The notes beneath the pieces were generated by a model that saw only the letters and a program-made list of their open reading frames with translations, was not told the origin of the DNA and did not search any database. From Chamaecyparis obtusa (lineage: Eukaryota; Streptophyta; Pinopsida; Cupressales; Cupressaceae), in contig BSBK01005649.1 in the NCBI GenBank assembly GCA_027943335.1, positions 1,692,001-1,756,000 on the forward strand: a stretch of DNA of 64,000 bases, read 5' to 3'. This document shows positions 1 through 11,969 of the stretch, piece after piece (position 1 is the first letter of the stretch; every line of letters starts with the position of its first letter). The position numbers and the translations under genes are program-made.

Positions 1-3000
1 AAGAATTGACCTCCTACTTATAGGACCCTGAGGGTGTATTGCCAAGAGGGCCGACTTCAAGGGCCCAAATAAATAATTAATTCAAATGCCAAAAATTGAA
101 TAAACAATAGATATTAAATAAATATATTTAATATCATTATTTATATATCGGCATTAAGCTCTTTAACAATTAAATTATATTGTATGGTACCCTAGATATT
201 TGTCGTCAAGGCCATTATCTTAACAGGATGAGGACTTACCGGTCCCTTCATCATTTTAGTTTGATTTGTTTTGGGTTTCTTTTGCATTGTACATCTAATG
301 TGATGATCTTATGTTATGAGGTTGTAGGTTAATATGGTTTAGAATGTTTTTTGATATAGGTTTTCTCCTTGATTTCATTTACTGGGTTTTGTGTAGGTTA
401 TAGATACATCCATGCAACTTTACCAAAAAAAATAGACGAGCTAGGTTATATGGAGAAGTCATTGTATAATTCCTTCTTTCCAAATCTAGGCTCTATTATT
501 ATAGGGTGAGATGTTCAAAAATCCTAGAGCTATATTCCTCTTGGGTTTTCACCTAAAACCCATTTTTGTTATTCTATTGTATACCTAATCCTTAATAATC
601 CATGGTAAACGAATAGGTTTTAGAAAAATGAATATGTTAGTGAAATTCAATTTGTATGTATTGAGTATGTCTCTTTTTTTGTTTTTTTATTTAGTAATAA
701 TAAGATATTTGCTAGGGGTAGAGAAATCACAAAATCAGAAAATTTGAATATAGTAATTATTTATTTTACACAATACTTTTTTTTCTTAAGTAATACACAT
801 TTCATGCATCTACCAACAAATCCCATTTCTAATAATAATACAAAATTATGGATAATCCAACTACCACGAATCACAAGTTCTACTTTAGTCGTGAATACTG
901 AATTTGGATAATAGGTTTCAACATCTTACATTTTTTTTATTGAAGAAGAAAAATCAAAGTGCAAAATATATAATTCATGGTTCTAAAATGATTACACATA
1001 ATGGCTTATGGATTACCAAATCCTTTTTATATGAACTCGCTCTCAATATAGAAAACTAAAAGTGTTAGATTTACAAATATCATACAACATTAAACTCATT
1101 CACAACAAAGTTTTGAAAAAATAAATGAACAAACAATATTCCTCATATAGATCATATTCAAAATTAGACTTCTAACATACAACACAAAAGGATTTTCTAA
1201 CTTCACATGACCAAGCTAGCTCACCTTTTAACCATAGGACTTGTATAACAAGCCCACCCCAAAGATATGAGGCCTTAAGAAAAGTAGTTTGACAACAAAA
1301 TACATACTAACACACACAAATCTATATACTAACTAGGGAAAAAATACGTCACATATAGGTCTCCTCAAAACACATAGCATAGGAGTTGAGGGGAATTACT
1401 AAATCTTTAAGAAAATTTAAAAAAATTATATGAAATTTCTCATAGTCACACTAATTGTGTCATCGTCTCACAAAATACCAAATCACTATGTTGCCCAATC
1501 AAGTATTCATAAAAATAACTCGAATTCATCAAATGCATTTCTCTTGTCCACACATAAATTGTCTTAAAAAAATAGGCGTTTGATGCCAAACATTATTATG
1601 TACAAGAGATGTTTCATACCTCTCTCATAATCATCACATGGGTAGCTCCTAACTACAATGGGAAAGATCTACACCCCACACATACCAACCCAACCCAATA
1701 TAAGACATGAATCAAGTGCACACACTCAATAAGTGGGTTTTAAAAACAAATTTAAATACACAAAAGAAAAAACAAAACCAATATATTACCCATTATTTTA
1801 TTTTTATAAGAACTGCATTTGAATACACAATATGGAGATGATGACCTACATCTATGCTTTACAAAATCTTGAAAAGATGCTTCATCTTATCTCCTTGAAT
1901 CCTTCTCCCAAAGACCCCAAGCTCTATATTTCTTCTTTCCTCAAAACCCTTTTAAACTCATAGACACAATAATGACTCCAAAAGATCCAACCTCAGCCAA
2001 TGCTTCCAAGAGAGCTTAAGTAAAGTTTCATTATCTAGATACAATGAAGGTAGGGAAGAAGTGCTCACTTTACTTCCCAAACCAATTTTTTATTTCTACA
2101 ATATCATCACTTATCTTCTAGTCCACTTTTCAAGGGTCTAGAAATTTACAAAATAACTAAAATACTTTATAATATGACCTCAACCAATAGCTTATCATTT
2201 GAAGGGTTTAATTTTGTTGGAGTTATTTTGTCAATTCCACAAGCCCATGAAACACATGCAAGAGAAAATGAGAATAGGAATCCCCTAATGAATAGTTAGC
2301 TCATGTGCCAATGATGTACACTTGAAGACAAAACACAATCCATTGCTTGCAAAATAATGTTTCTCCCCTTAGGAAGAAACAAATCACTAAAGATATGAAA
2401 ATCCACTACCATAAATTGGAAGTAGGAATCCAAGTCAAAATAATGCATGCCTTTGGAAACTACTCAAATGTTGTTATTTCTATGAGAGATGGTGATACCA
2501 CACCACAAACCAACCAATCAATGTATGAGGTGACAATCTGTGAGTATAGTAAAAATGACAAAGAACAAGCTCCATGGGCAATGAAGATGGTTTGACAACC
2601 CCAATATGGCTATCAAACAATAGGAGGTGAATGCCCTCAAATAATTTTCCAAATCTTCAATATGAGACTCTAAAAATAAGGATGATATGTTTGTATATAT
2701 GAATCCCAAGTAGTTGTATCTAGAAGCACAATGTCCTACTACACTGAACCAATGAAGGTCATGCATCTTTCAAAGCCAAAGTCATTAGGAACAAATAGAA
2801 GATTAAGATCGTGATGGGATCTCAATGTAAGGAATAGGAATTGGAAGACAAGCCTCTAATCCATCAAAACATGCAAGATATGTGATATAATCAAAGGGTA
2901 TACAATATGGTACAATATCCTCTTGGAATGCATAGATATGAGAATTTATACACGTCTCCTAAAAGTCTAGTTTTAAATGTTTGGGACACTCAAGGTCTAA

Positions 3001-6000
3001 TATAGCCCATGTAGTGTCACGATTAACACTAGACAAAATAAATTCTACAATATGGTCTATGGTAATTCCCCTTGAGTTTTGCTACTTCTAATGTGGTCGG
3101 TTCAGGTATGAGCCCATACAAATAAGGTAAAATATATAGCCACCTAAGATGTGTCAGGATGTTATTTCATAAAGACTCATAATTACCCTTTGTTGGGATG
3201 ATACCTGTACATTAAAAATGATGAGAAATACTATGTAGAGAATAATAGATCACTCACCAAGTTCTTGTGGGGGGTTGTACATTCAGGAAAGTAAGTATGC
3301 TCCCAAAGGCTCACCCTCAAACAAATTAGATCAACACAACCCAAATAGGATGAAGGGGTGCTAATGCAAGACTCAAATGAGAGTGGAGGAATTGAGGTTT
3401 ACTTTCCTTAAAGAGATGTGAAATGTGTGTGATAAGATGTGTAAATGTGTGAAAGAGATTGATGCTATGACTAAGGAAATGATTATTAACAAGATGTAAT
3501 ATCAGATCTGATGTATAAAAGTAAATGCTAAAGGAAAGTGGAAAGAAAGAACTCACCTTGAAGCTAGGAGGGAAAAAGTGAACATCAAATCTAGATTTTA
3601 CTATCGCCGAGCTACTAGGAAATAAAACTATTCTAGATCTGGAATTCTAGTGCATGCATCTTTCGATTGCGAAAATTATAGATTCTCCCAAGATTATGCC
3701 AACTGAAGTGGGCCTTATCCAAGAAATTTGACCTTATTTTGGAGACTCCAAATCTGATAAATTCTATGAAGGATCAACCACTAGTTCTGTAACTCTAAAA
3801 ATCCGGATCTAAAACTCTGAAAACTTGTTCCTACACACAAGAAAAAGGAAAAAGGTTGTGGAAAGGGGCTTGCCTTGGTCAAGCCCCTATATAGGAATCA
3901 AACTTGTAATGAAATAGAAATTGCATAAAGGAAAGCGTTGTAAACAAAGTAAATTTAAGTATTCACTTTGCATGAGAAACCCTCATGGACGGATGTTAGG
4001 ATCCGATAAACCCATGAAGATACTTTTATGCTTGCTTGAAATGTGTTGTAGAATCAAGGATGTCTCCACAAATACAATGGATCTACACTTGCCAATCCTA
4101 GATCTAGAATGAATGTATGCTTGTGGATCTTCTTGCTAGCTTGAGAATTCCTCTACTTAGCCATGAGAGAGAAACTTGCATCAACTAGGGAAGATGGTCT
4201 TTGCTTGAATGAAGACTAGAAGAGATGGAGACTCGGAGACCTTCAATGGATTCTTTCCTTCAAATCTTGAATCCAAACCCTCAACTGCAAAACTTGAATT
4301 TCTTGACTTGCTTGCATTTGAAATTCCCAAATTGCTTCTATGAAATGTTGCATATAATCTTGGATGTCAAAATGAGAGGCCTCGATGTCCTTTTATACTC
4401 ATTTCGGGACTCAATATTGCCAAGTTGACCACAACTAAGATAGGAAAATAAACACCCTCGCATTGGGCCCAGAGCCCACTTAAAATCAATGCCCAAGGAC
4501 AAGGTCAATTTGGGTTAGCCTTGTCTAGGACAAGGCCGACTTCGGTCGACTTAGTCCTTACAGGGTTAATTTCAAAGTGGATCTAGGGCTTGGGAAGTGT
4601 GCAAAGTCTCGGGGAAAGAAAATGATAGATGCGAGAAACCAAACATAAATACATTCGGGTCTAGAATTTAGTAAATTAGGGTCTAATAGGTCCCAAAGCC
4701 ACCAATTAATGGGTGCTAAATTTTTAGGATGATACAATAACAAAAGGATGGAAAGGAAAACCCATGATACGTTCTCAAGTGAAATAATCAAATCCAAAAC
4801 TGCAATACATGTAAAGTAGATCAAATAAATCATTTTCAAGCAAATAGATCCATTATAGGTGCCAAAACATCCAAGTAATCAACTAGATAGTAAAAACACA
4901 AAAATAAATAAAAAATACTCGAGAAAAAATATAGAAAAGGTGCATGTATATATTTAAAGAGCTCTAAATCACCTTTCTCACACAACAAAAATTAAAAAAA
5001 TTAGAAATACTAGTGAAAATATATGAGCTCAAAAGTTGAAACTAAGAATCTAACTTTGACTGAGTATAATAAACCCTTGGAGCATAATCTAAATATGAGA
5101 TTATCACCATTGGAAAGTGGTCAAAAATACCTTTCCAATGATATCTTGTTTGCCCAATTTTAATATCATATGGAAAAGTTATGACAAAATGACAAACAAA
5201 CTAAATTTTGTCAACTAATAACTAGTAAACGCGACCTTTCTAATCTGATTTTGAAAAAAATCACTCATTGCATATAAAATCCAGTACCCAAATGATTTTT
5301 TGAGGAAAAGAACAAAACTCAAAAATCTATAGAGAAAAAGGTTATGGCTAGATCTCTTTTTTTTGGGCTTTTTTGTGTTATTTTTAGCTTCTTTTTTATA
5401 AAATAAAAATTAAAAAAATTAAATTTTGGAAAAATTTGATGAATCTAAGAGTGACTCAAATGGTTTTTTTTGGTTGTGAAGAAGACCCAGAAATTGTTTT
5501 CTCTGAGATAAGCTTATATTTTCTCCTAAGACTAGATCTCATAAAATGGATACAAACTTGTAGATTTGGAGCTCTAATATTATGTTGCAATTAATGTGCA
5601 ACCCCACAAACCCCTAAATAACCTTTTAGCAAAACACCTATTACAAATGTAATTAAAAACCCATAATTAATGCTATGCAACCTTGAGAGATAATTGATCC
5701 AAAGAGGAATCTACTATTGAGATTAACTTGTAAAGGAATTGGATATATTACAATGAATGCTTATAAAGCATAAAGATAAACCTCTAGAGGAAGATTAAAA
5801 GAGAGCTTGACAAGTGTCCACATCGTAATTAATGACATGCTAAATAAAACTCAATCTAACAAAAGATTAGTAAAAATACCTAAGTTTAGCTCAAGTGGAT
5901 AAAGAAATTAAAGGACCTAATTATATAATTAATTAGACAATGGCATGATTACTCCAAATTTTGCACAAATAATAAATAAACAATACTTTACAACAACCTA

Positions 6001-6231
6001 TTTTCATTCAATTGGAAATCCAAAATTTGTCATATGAGGGGAACCTAACCAACACTTTCTTAATATAATTGGAGAGAAGAGAATTCGCTACCCTCAGGAT
6101 TGATGAAACCTCTAGGGATGAATTAGCTTGATACCACCTCATTTCTACTAGCACTCTAGTGAGCTAATTAAATTAATTAATGAAAGGATATAAAATTAAA
6201 TATGAATGCAAAATAACTATAATAGAAATAA
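1..6231. other. AT-rich gene-poor DNA
   Basis: No reading frame in this stretch looks protein-like, and no family was recognised. It is AT-rich with short homopolymer runs. The part from about 3.2 to 4.6 kb has features that resemble a decayed LTR: a GC-rich stem followed by a TATA-like site near 3.89 kb, and a GGCCGACTTC word near 4.53 kb that also occurs at about 50 bp. No matching second copy, PBS or PPT was found, so no element is called. Confidence 0.5.
3864..3895 (+). promoter_or_regulatory. Stem plus TATA-like site, possible LTR promoter remnant
   Basis: A 9-bp inverted repeat (AGGGGCTTG / CAAGCCCCT, 7-nt loop) ends directly at CTATATAGG. The arrangement could be a decayed LTR promoter, but no downstream gene is visible. 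This is a weak call made only on local pattern. Confidence 0.2.
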
Positions 6232-6251
6232 CTTTATGATACTAATCATAA
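6232..6251 (+). repeat. Left target-site duplication of retroposed insert
   Basis: CTTTATGATACTAATCATAA here matches positions 6881-6900 with one mismatch (C versus G at base 16). The copy lies directly before a 629-bp segment that ends in an A-rich tail, as expected of a LINE-mediated target-site duplication. Confidence 0.7.
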
Positions 6252-6880
6252 GCTATCGTTGTAGCAAGGTAGAATCGCTGCAGGAAACCCCAAAGGAGCA
6301 AATTCATAGAATTTTTAGCCGAGCGAATGAAAAGGAGCAAGTGACAATGGTGTCACTCCTGGGAGGAGACTTCTAGTCCAGAAATCATGTTCATGACGGC
6401 GTGTTGGTAGCAGAGTTGTTCCAACCTTTCATTTAAATTTTCAGGCATCCTCTGCATGCTGTCGATTGGCCCGTATGATCGTGGCGGAAGAAATGTATAT
6501 AGAGGTGGTGGTTGTAATGGATAGCATCGGTACTCAATTAACAAGTGACAGTTTGCTGGCTCTTTTTGCATTGGAAGCAAAGGGTAAGAAGACCTTGATG
6601 AAGAAGGTGTGGACAATCTTCAAAGCAGGTGTAAAGGAATATGATCCGGCGAAGTTTGGAGCCTTTCTGCAGCCAAACGGGAATCTTTTTCCAGAAGAGA
6701 TAGGAGCTAGGTTGTTAGAGGTTGGTTAAGGAATAATGTATTTATATCACTGATCACTGATGGTTGTGTATATCTGGAGTTCCTTCTCCTTATGTAATCT
6801 TTCTTTTCAAGGAATATAATGGGTACTGCCCCTTAGGCAGAACTTGCTTAAAAAAATAAAATTAAAAATTAAAAAAAAAC
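6252..6880 (+). mobile_element. Poly(A)-tailed retroposed insert (LINE fragment or processed retrocopy)
   Basis: The segment ends in an A-rich tail (from about 6850) and is flanked by 20-bp direct repeats with one mismatch, the hallmark of target-primed reverse transcription. Its base composition is less AT-rich than its surroundings. The plus strand has an 87-codon open frame (6466-6729) and the minus strand another (6353-6616). Neither matches a family I recognise, and other frames contain stops. The words just before the tail (TACTGCCCCTTAGGCAG) resemble a 3' UTR hairpin. It could be a 5'-truncated LINE 3' end, a processed pseudogene, or a long SINE-like unit. No pol III B box was found, which makes a classical SINE less likely. 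Confidence 0.6.
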
Positions 6881-6900
6881 CTTTATGATACTAATGATAA
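6881..6900 (+). repeat. Right target-site duplication of retroposed insert
   Basis: Second copy of the 20-bp direct repeat, immediately after the A-rich tail. It differs from the left copy at one base. Confidence 0.7.
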
Positions 6901-7260
6901 ATATATTTAGTCTACTAGAAAAGAAAGAGCAGCTAGTCAAGACCAACTAACAAGCTCCGCTAGCTCTCTGTCCTAGATGCATCCAAGACATCAACACGAC
7001 ACATGTGCATCCTATATGGATAGAGGAGGGCCCATACCAAAAAGCACAAGACTAATAACAAGATTAACATAAATAGAAATGTAATGAATGTAAACAACAA
7101 AGAGTATAATACTATGCAAAGAACTATTTTCATACATGAGAATGGGAAAAGTGATATCACAACCTCTTTGGAGAAAATTCTCTACTCCTCAAACTTGCTC
7201 ACAAGAAGCTAAGAAAAGTGTTGGTTTTGTTTAAAGGGCTTGCCAAAGTCAAACCTCCAT
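6901..7260. other. Unassigned spacer
   Basis: No gene or repeat boundary is recognised. The motif AAAGGGCTTGCCAAAGTCAAAC near its end loosely resembles the 3.86-kb stem region (GGGGCTTGCC), so both may be remnants of one LTR family. That is inference only. Confidence 0.35.
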
Positions 7261-7265
7261 TTTGG

Positions 7266-7774
7266 TGTTAGCTTGTGGTGACTAATTAGGAAAGTACTAT
7301 CTAGGAAAGTACTGTACACTTTTCCTCCCGACCTTGCCGAGATTTGGGGCCGGGCCGGGCTCCAAGTGGGGGTTTGGGAGTGGTAGCCCCCAAGAGCAGG
7401 GGTTCGGGGGCGCAGCCCCCGAGAAAATTTTTTTTGAGGCCGACTACTTTTCGGTTATTTGGGCCAACTACTTATAACTCATTCTAACCCTAAAGCAGGA
7501 AAATATTGTATAATATGGCTTAGGGTTAGGGATTTTCATTATGTATGATTTTAGTACTTGCGACAGAATTGGGCTGTAAGGGATTACGGATTGTAATCAG
7601 GTTGTAATCACTGGATAATAATTATATTGGACTCGTTGTTGGTGGACGTAGCCCAGGGATTGGGTGAACCACGTTAAATCTGTGTGTCTTGTGTTCTATT
7701 CTGTGTGGTTTATTATTTTCTGATATTAGTTATATTTGCACATAATTATTATTTCTGCCTTGTTAATCCTAACA
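7266..7774 (+). repeat. 5' LTR of Tork-like Copia element (509 bp)
   Basis: Starts TGTTAGC and ends CCTAACA, directly before the PBS. It is collinear with the 3' LTR except for a GC-rich block at 7333-7444 that the other LTR lacks. That block contains a perfect 8-bp stem (TCGGGGGC / GCCCCCGA, loop GCA, 7404-7422). A TATA-like TGTATAATATGG sits near 7508. Confidence 0.95.
7333..7444 (+). repeat. 112-bp GC-rich block present only in the 5' LTR
   Basis: The block lies between two GAC trinucleotides, and the 3' LTR has a single GAC at the same place. That is what deletion of the block by GAC microhomology from the 3' LTR would leave. The sequence is G/C-rich (GGGCCGGGCCGGGC, then a GGGGGCGCAGCCCCC hairpin), unlike the AT-rich rest of the LTR. 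Confidence 0.85.
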
Positions 7775-7776
7775 AG

Positions 7777-7788
7777 TGGTATCAGAGC
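7777..7788 (+). other. Primer-binding site (initiator-Met tRNA)
   Basis: TGGTATCAGAGC, the usual plant Copia PBS complementary to the 3' end of initiator-Met tRNA, two bases after the LTR. Confidence 0.95.
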
Positions 7789-7872
7789 TAGGTTATTTCG
7801 TTCGTTCTTTCATCTATTCTCTGAAGCAGGTCTCACGAGTTAGTGGGAGAGTCTCTCGGTTAAGTGGGAGAA

Positions 7873-8690
7873 ATGGCAGACGAGGGTAGGCTGAAGGTTG
7901 ATAAGTTTAATGGGCAGAACTTCCAGTTATGGAAGATGCAAATGGAGGATTATCTCTATCAGAAGGATCTATGGCGGCCATTAGAGGGAGTAGCCAAGAA
8001 AGAGCAATCAATGTCTCAGGAGGATTGGGATATTTTGGATAGGAAGGCACTGGGGAGTATTCGTCTATGCCTGGCACAATCGGTGGCATTCAATATTACT
8101 GAAGCAAAGACAGCTAAAGATCTGATGGAAACCCTAGCGAAGTTGTATGAAAAGCCTTCAGCTTCAAACAAGGTTTTCTTATGAAGCGTTTATTTAATAT
8201 GAAAATGGTAGAAGGTGGATTAGTTACTGATCATTTGAATGAGTTTAATACAGTTACAAGTCAATTAACCTCAGTTAAAATTACTTTTGATGAAGAGGTT
8301 AGGGCTCTCTTGATTTTGTGTTCTTTGCCAGAAAGCTGGAATGGCTTGGTAATGGCTGTTAGTAATTGTGTTTCTGGTTCTAATATCCTAAAGTATGATG
8401 ATGTTATTGGTGTTATATTGAGTGAGAAAATTCGTAGGAAAAGCTCAGGGGCATCCACATCAGGTAGTGTATTGAACACAGAAAGCAGAGGCAGAACAAG
8501 AGATAGAGGAAACAACTCTGGAAATCGTGAGAAATCAAGAGGAAAATCAAAGGGAAAGAGGTCCGAATCTAAAGGGCCAAATGATTGCTGGTACTGTGGA
8601 AAATCAGGTCATAAGAAGAAAGATTGTTGGTCTCGGAAGAAAGATCAAGGAGACAAAAATGATGGAAACAAGGAGGCAAATGTGGTAAGT
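7873..8690 (+). pseudogene. Copia gag (capsid and nucleocapsid), frameshifted
   Basis: Encodes the structural protein that packages element RNA in cytoplasmic virus-like particles. The start is taken at ATG 7873 (MADEGRLKVDKF), typical of Tnt1/Tork gag; an in-frame GTG lies 9 bases upstream. The capsid part reads FNGQNFQLWKMQMEDYL and continues for about 104 codons. A missing base near 8178 (expected TTA ATG, found TTATG) then shifts the frame, and the new frame resumes as MKRLFNMKMVEGG. A complete CCHC knuckle, CWYCGKSGHKKKDC, follows at about 8587 after a basic Arg/Lys/Gly/Ser linker. Apart from the frameshift the protein is well preserved. Confidence 0.9.
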
Positions 8691-10250
8691 AACAAATCCG
8701 AGGAGGATGCTTTGCTCTTGTCCTTAGAAAGTATTGATGATTCATGGGTTTTAGATTATGGGGCTTCATTTCATGCTACACCCCATAGAAGTTATTTTGT
8801 TGATTATGTCCAAGGGGATTTTGGGCTAGTTTATTTGGGAGATAATGAACCCTGTCAGATTGTTGGAAAGGGAAAAATTAAGATTAAGTTGCAGAATGAG
8901 AATCATTGGCTACTACAAGAGGTAAGACATGTTCCAAGGCTGAGTAGGAATTTAATTTCAGCAGGGCAACTGGGTGATGAGGGTTGCACAGTTACTTTTA
9001 ATGATAAAAATTGGAAGGTTTCAAAAGGTTCCTTAGTAGTAGCAAAAGGTGTGAAAGTAGGCACCTTATATCTTTGTACAGGTCATACTGTTCCTTCTAC
9101 TTTAATTGTTTCAGAAGATAATGAAAGTTCAGGAATAGTGGCTGCAGTTGAGCAGGAAGAACATCAAACTGTTGCTATAGATTCTGACACAGCACTGTGG
9201 CACAACAGACTCGGGCACATGAGTGAAAAAGGTATGAAATTACTTCATTCAAAGAAAGTTTTACCTGGTCTGAAATGTGTCAATATGGATTTCTGTGAAA
9301 GTTGTGTTTATGGAAAACAAAAGAGAGTTAGTTTTGTGAAGAGTGGGAAGGAAAAGAAAAATGAGAGATTAGAGCTTGTGCATACAGATGTATGGGGACC
9401 AGCTCAGGTATCTTCCCTTGGTGGCTCTCTGTATTATGTTACATTTATAGATGATGTAACAAGAAAAGTATGGATTTATTTCCTTACAGAAATCTGATGT
9501 ATTTCAAACTTTTAAGAAATGAAAATGCTTGGTTGAGAATGAGACTGGTAAAAAGTTAAAATGTCTCAGATCTGATAATGGTGGTGAGTATTGCAGCACA
9601 GAATTTGAAGAATATTGTTCCTCTAATGGTATTCGTAGGCAGAAAACTGTACCAAGGACTCCACAAGAAAATGGAGTGGCTGAACGAATGAACAGGACAA
9701 TAATGGAGCGTGCTAGGAGTATGAGGTTGCATGCTAGGCTGCCCAAAAATATGTGGGCAGAGGCAGTGAACACTGCTGTTTATTTAATCAATAGAGGCCC
9801 CTCTACTCTTTTGGACTGTGGTATTCCAGAGGAAGCATGGAGTGGTAAGAAGGTGAGTTATTCTTTTCTCAAAACTTTTGGTTGTGAAGCTTTTGCACTT
9901 ATAGATTCTGAAAATAGAACCAAGCTAGAAGCTAAGTCAAAGAAATGTGTATTTGTTGGGTATGGCATTGATGAATTTGGTTATAGGCTTTGGGATTTTG
10001 AAAATCATAAAATTGTAAGAAGCAGGGATGTCATATTCAATGAGAAAGTATTGTACAAAGATCTATTGCTGCAGCATGAGAAGAAAGAAAATGACTATGT
10101 AGTACTGGATGATACTCCACAAGTTCATGTTCCAGTAGTTCCTTATGCTCCGCAACAACAGCAACAACAAATACCACACACCCCAGTGAGTGTTAGACGG
10201 TCAACAAGGCTTAGTAGACCTCCAGAAAGATTTTCTCCATCTTTGTATTC
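8691..10250 (+). pseudogene. Copia protease and integrase, broken
   Basis: The protease motif at about 8755 reads DYGASFH, where the family normally has DSGA(S/T): the catalytic Asp is kept but the next Ser is Tyr, so activity is doubtful. The integrase zinc finger (H-x4-H near 9200, then CESC) and the DDE residues (HTDVWGP, SDNGGEY, ENGVAERMNRT) are all visible. A frameshift near 9490 (stop after FLTEI) and a TGG-to-TGA change near 9520 split the integrase between its first and second catalytic Asp. The second frame resumes at about 9529 and runs through a glutamine-rich linker towards RT. The role of the enzyme is to cut the polyprotein and insert cDNA; this copy could not do so. Confidence 0.9.
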
Positions 10251-11826
10251 TATTTTGTTAACAGATGCTGGTGAACCTGAATGTTATAATGAAGCTGTGC
10301 AGGTGGATACAAAGCTTCAGTGGGAGTCTGCAATGACAGATGAAATGGACTCTTTGCTAAAAAATCAGACATGGGATTTATGTAAGTTACCTGCAGGTAA
10401 AAGGGCTTTACAGAATAAATGGGTTTACAAGATAAAAGAAGAGGATGCAGGTACGAAAAGATTTAAAGCTAGATTAGTCGTAAAAGGATTTGCACAGAAA
10501 CATGGTATTGATTTTGATGAGATATTTTCTCCAGTTGTTAAAATGACTTCTATTCGTACTATTTTAAGTATTGTGGCTACTGAAGATTTGCATTTAAAGC
10601 AGCTTGATGTTAAAACAACCTTTCTTCATGGTGATTTGGATGAAGAAATATATATGGTTCAGCCACAAGGATTTGAGGTCAAGGGTAAGGAGAATTTGGT
10701 GTGCAGATTGCAGAAAAGTTTATATGGCTTGAAGCAAGCACCTCGGCAATGGTATATTAAATTTGACACTTTTATGAATGGACATGGATATAGTCAGTGT
10801 CATTCTAACCATTGTGTTTATTTTAAGAGGTTGGATGATGATAGCTACATTATTTTATGTTTATATGTTGATGATATGCTTGTAGCTGGGTCTAACATGG
10901 ATCACATTAAGGGGTTGAAACAACAGTTAGCAAAATCTTTTGCTATGAAGAATTTGGGGGCAGCAAAACAAATCCTTGGTATGAAAATTTGTAGAGATAG
11001 GAAAAATAAGAAATTGTCTCTATCTCAGGCTGATTATATTGAGAAGGTCTTGCAACGTTTCTCTATAGAAAATGCCAAAGCTGTCAGCACACCTTTGCCT
11101 GGTCATTTGAAATTGACTAAGGATATGTGTCCCAAGACACCAGAAGAAGAGACTAAAATGTCTAAGGTACCTTATGCTTCAGCTGTAGGGAGCTTAATGT
11201 ATGCTATGGTATGTACTAGGCCAGATATTGCACACGCAGTGGGAGTCGTTAGCCGTTATATGAGTAACCTTGGTATTGAGCATTAGAATGCAGTCAAATG
11301 GATTCTCAGATATTTGAGAGGCACATCCAGTAAGTGTTTACACTTTGGGGGTTCTACTACTACTGTACAAGGCTATGTTGACTCAGATTTGGCAGGAGAT
11401 ATAGATAGCAGGCGGAGTACTACAAGTTATATATTTACTGTTGGTGGGACAGCAGTGAGTTGGATTTCTCAACTACAAAAGGTGGTTGCTTTATCCACTA
11501 CAGAGGCAGAGTATGTTGCTGCTACAGAAGCAGCCAAGGAGATGATATGGCTTCAATTCTTCATGGAAGAATTGGGACATCCACAAAAGGATAATTTTCT
11601 ACATACAGATAGCCAAAGTGCCATTCATCTTGCAAAGAATTATGCTTTGCACTCAAAGACAAAACACATACAGTTGCGGTACCATTTCATTCGATCAGTT
11701 TTGGATGATGGACAATTAAGGCTGGAAAAGATTCATACTGATGATAATCTAGCAAATATGTTTACAAAGGTAGTAACAAGGGAGAAGTTGAACTCATGTT
11801 CAGCTTCAGTTGGTCTTCTAGACTGA
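10251..11826 (+). pseudogene. Copia reverse transcriptase and RNase H, one nonsense codon
   Basis: RT motifs are intact: WVYKIKEE, FDEIFSPVVKMTSIRTI, QLDVKTTFLHGDL (first catalytic Asp), LYGLKQAPRQW and LCLYVDDMLVAG (catalytic YVDD). RNase H follows with YVDSDLAGD, STTEAEYVAATEAAKE and HTDSQSAIHLA, so its acidic residues are present. The only break is TAG near 11284 where Trp is expected (H-stop-NAVKWILRYL), consistent with TGG to TAG. The stop codon at 11824 is the natural end of the polyprotein. Confidence 0.92.
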
Positions 11827-11950
11827 ACAAAATAAAGGAACAGCTGAGTCCAAGGTGGTTCAATCCAGTGGGAGCCTCCTGTGGGTAGCGGTATTGTTAT
11901 AGGATCAGTCTCCAAGTGGGAGGTTTTTTTAGTATAGTGTGGATACTGAT

Positions 11951-11969
11951 CAGTCACCAAGTGGAACAT
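11951..11969 (+). other. Polypurine-tract region of Tork-like element
   Basis: CACCAAGTGGAACAT directly precedes the 3' LTR. In related plant Copia elements a CAAGTGGGAGATTG-type sequence serves as the plus-strand primer. A second, better-preserved copy (CTCCAAGTGGGAGG) lies about 45 bases upstream near 11911, so the tract region seems duplicated. Confidence 0.55.

Noticed and set aside
2347..2595. 82-codon plus-strand frame in the AT-rich left part
   Set aside because: No recognisable domain, no promoter or splice context, and an equally long frame overlaps on the other strand.
7505..7540. Telomere-like TTAGGGTTAGGG in the Copia LTR
   Set aside because: Only two units, present in both LTRs at the same place, so it is ordinary LTR sequence rather than an interstitial telomere.
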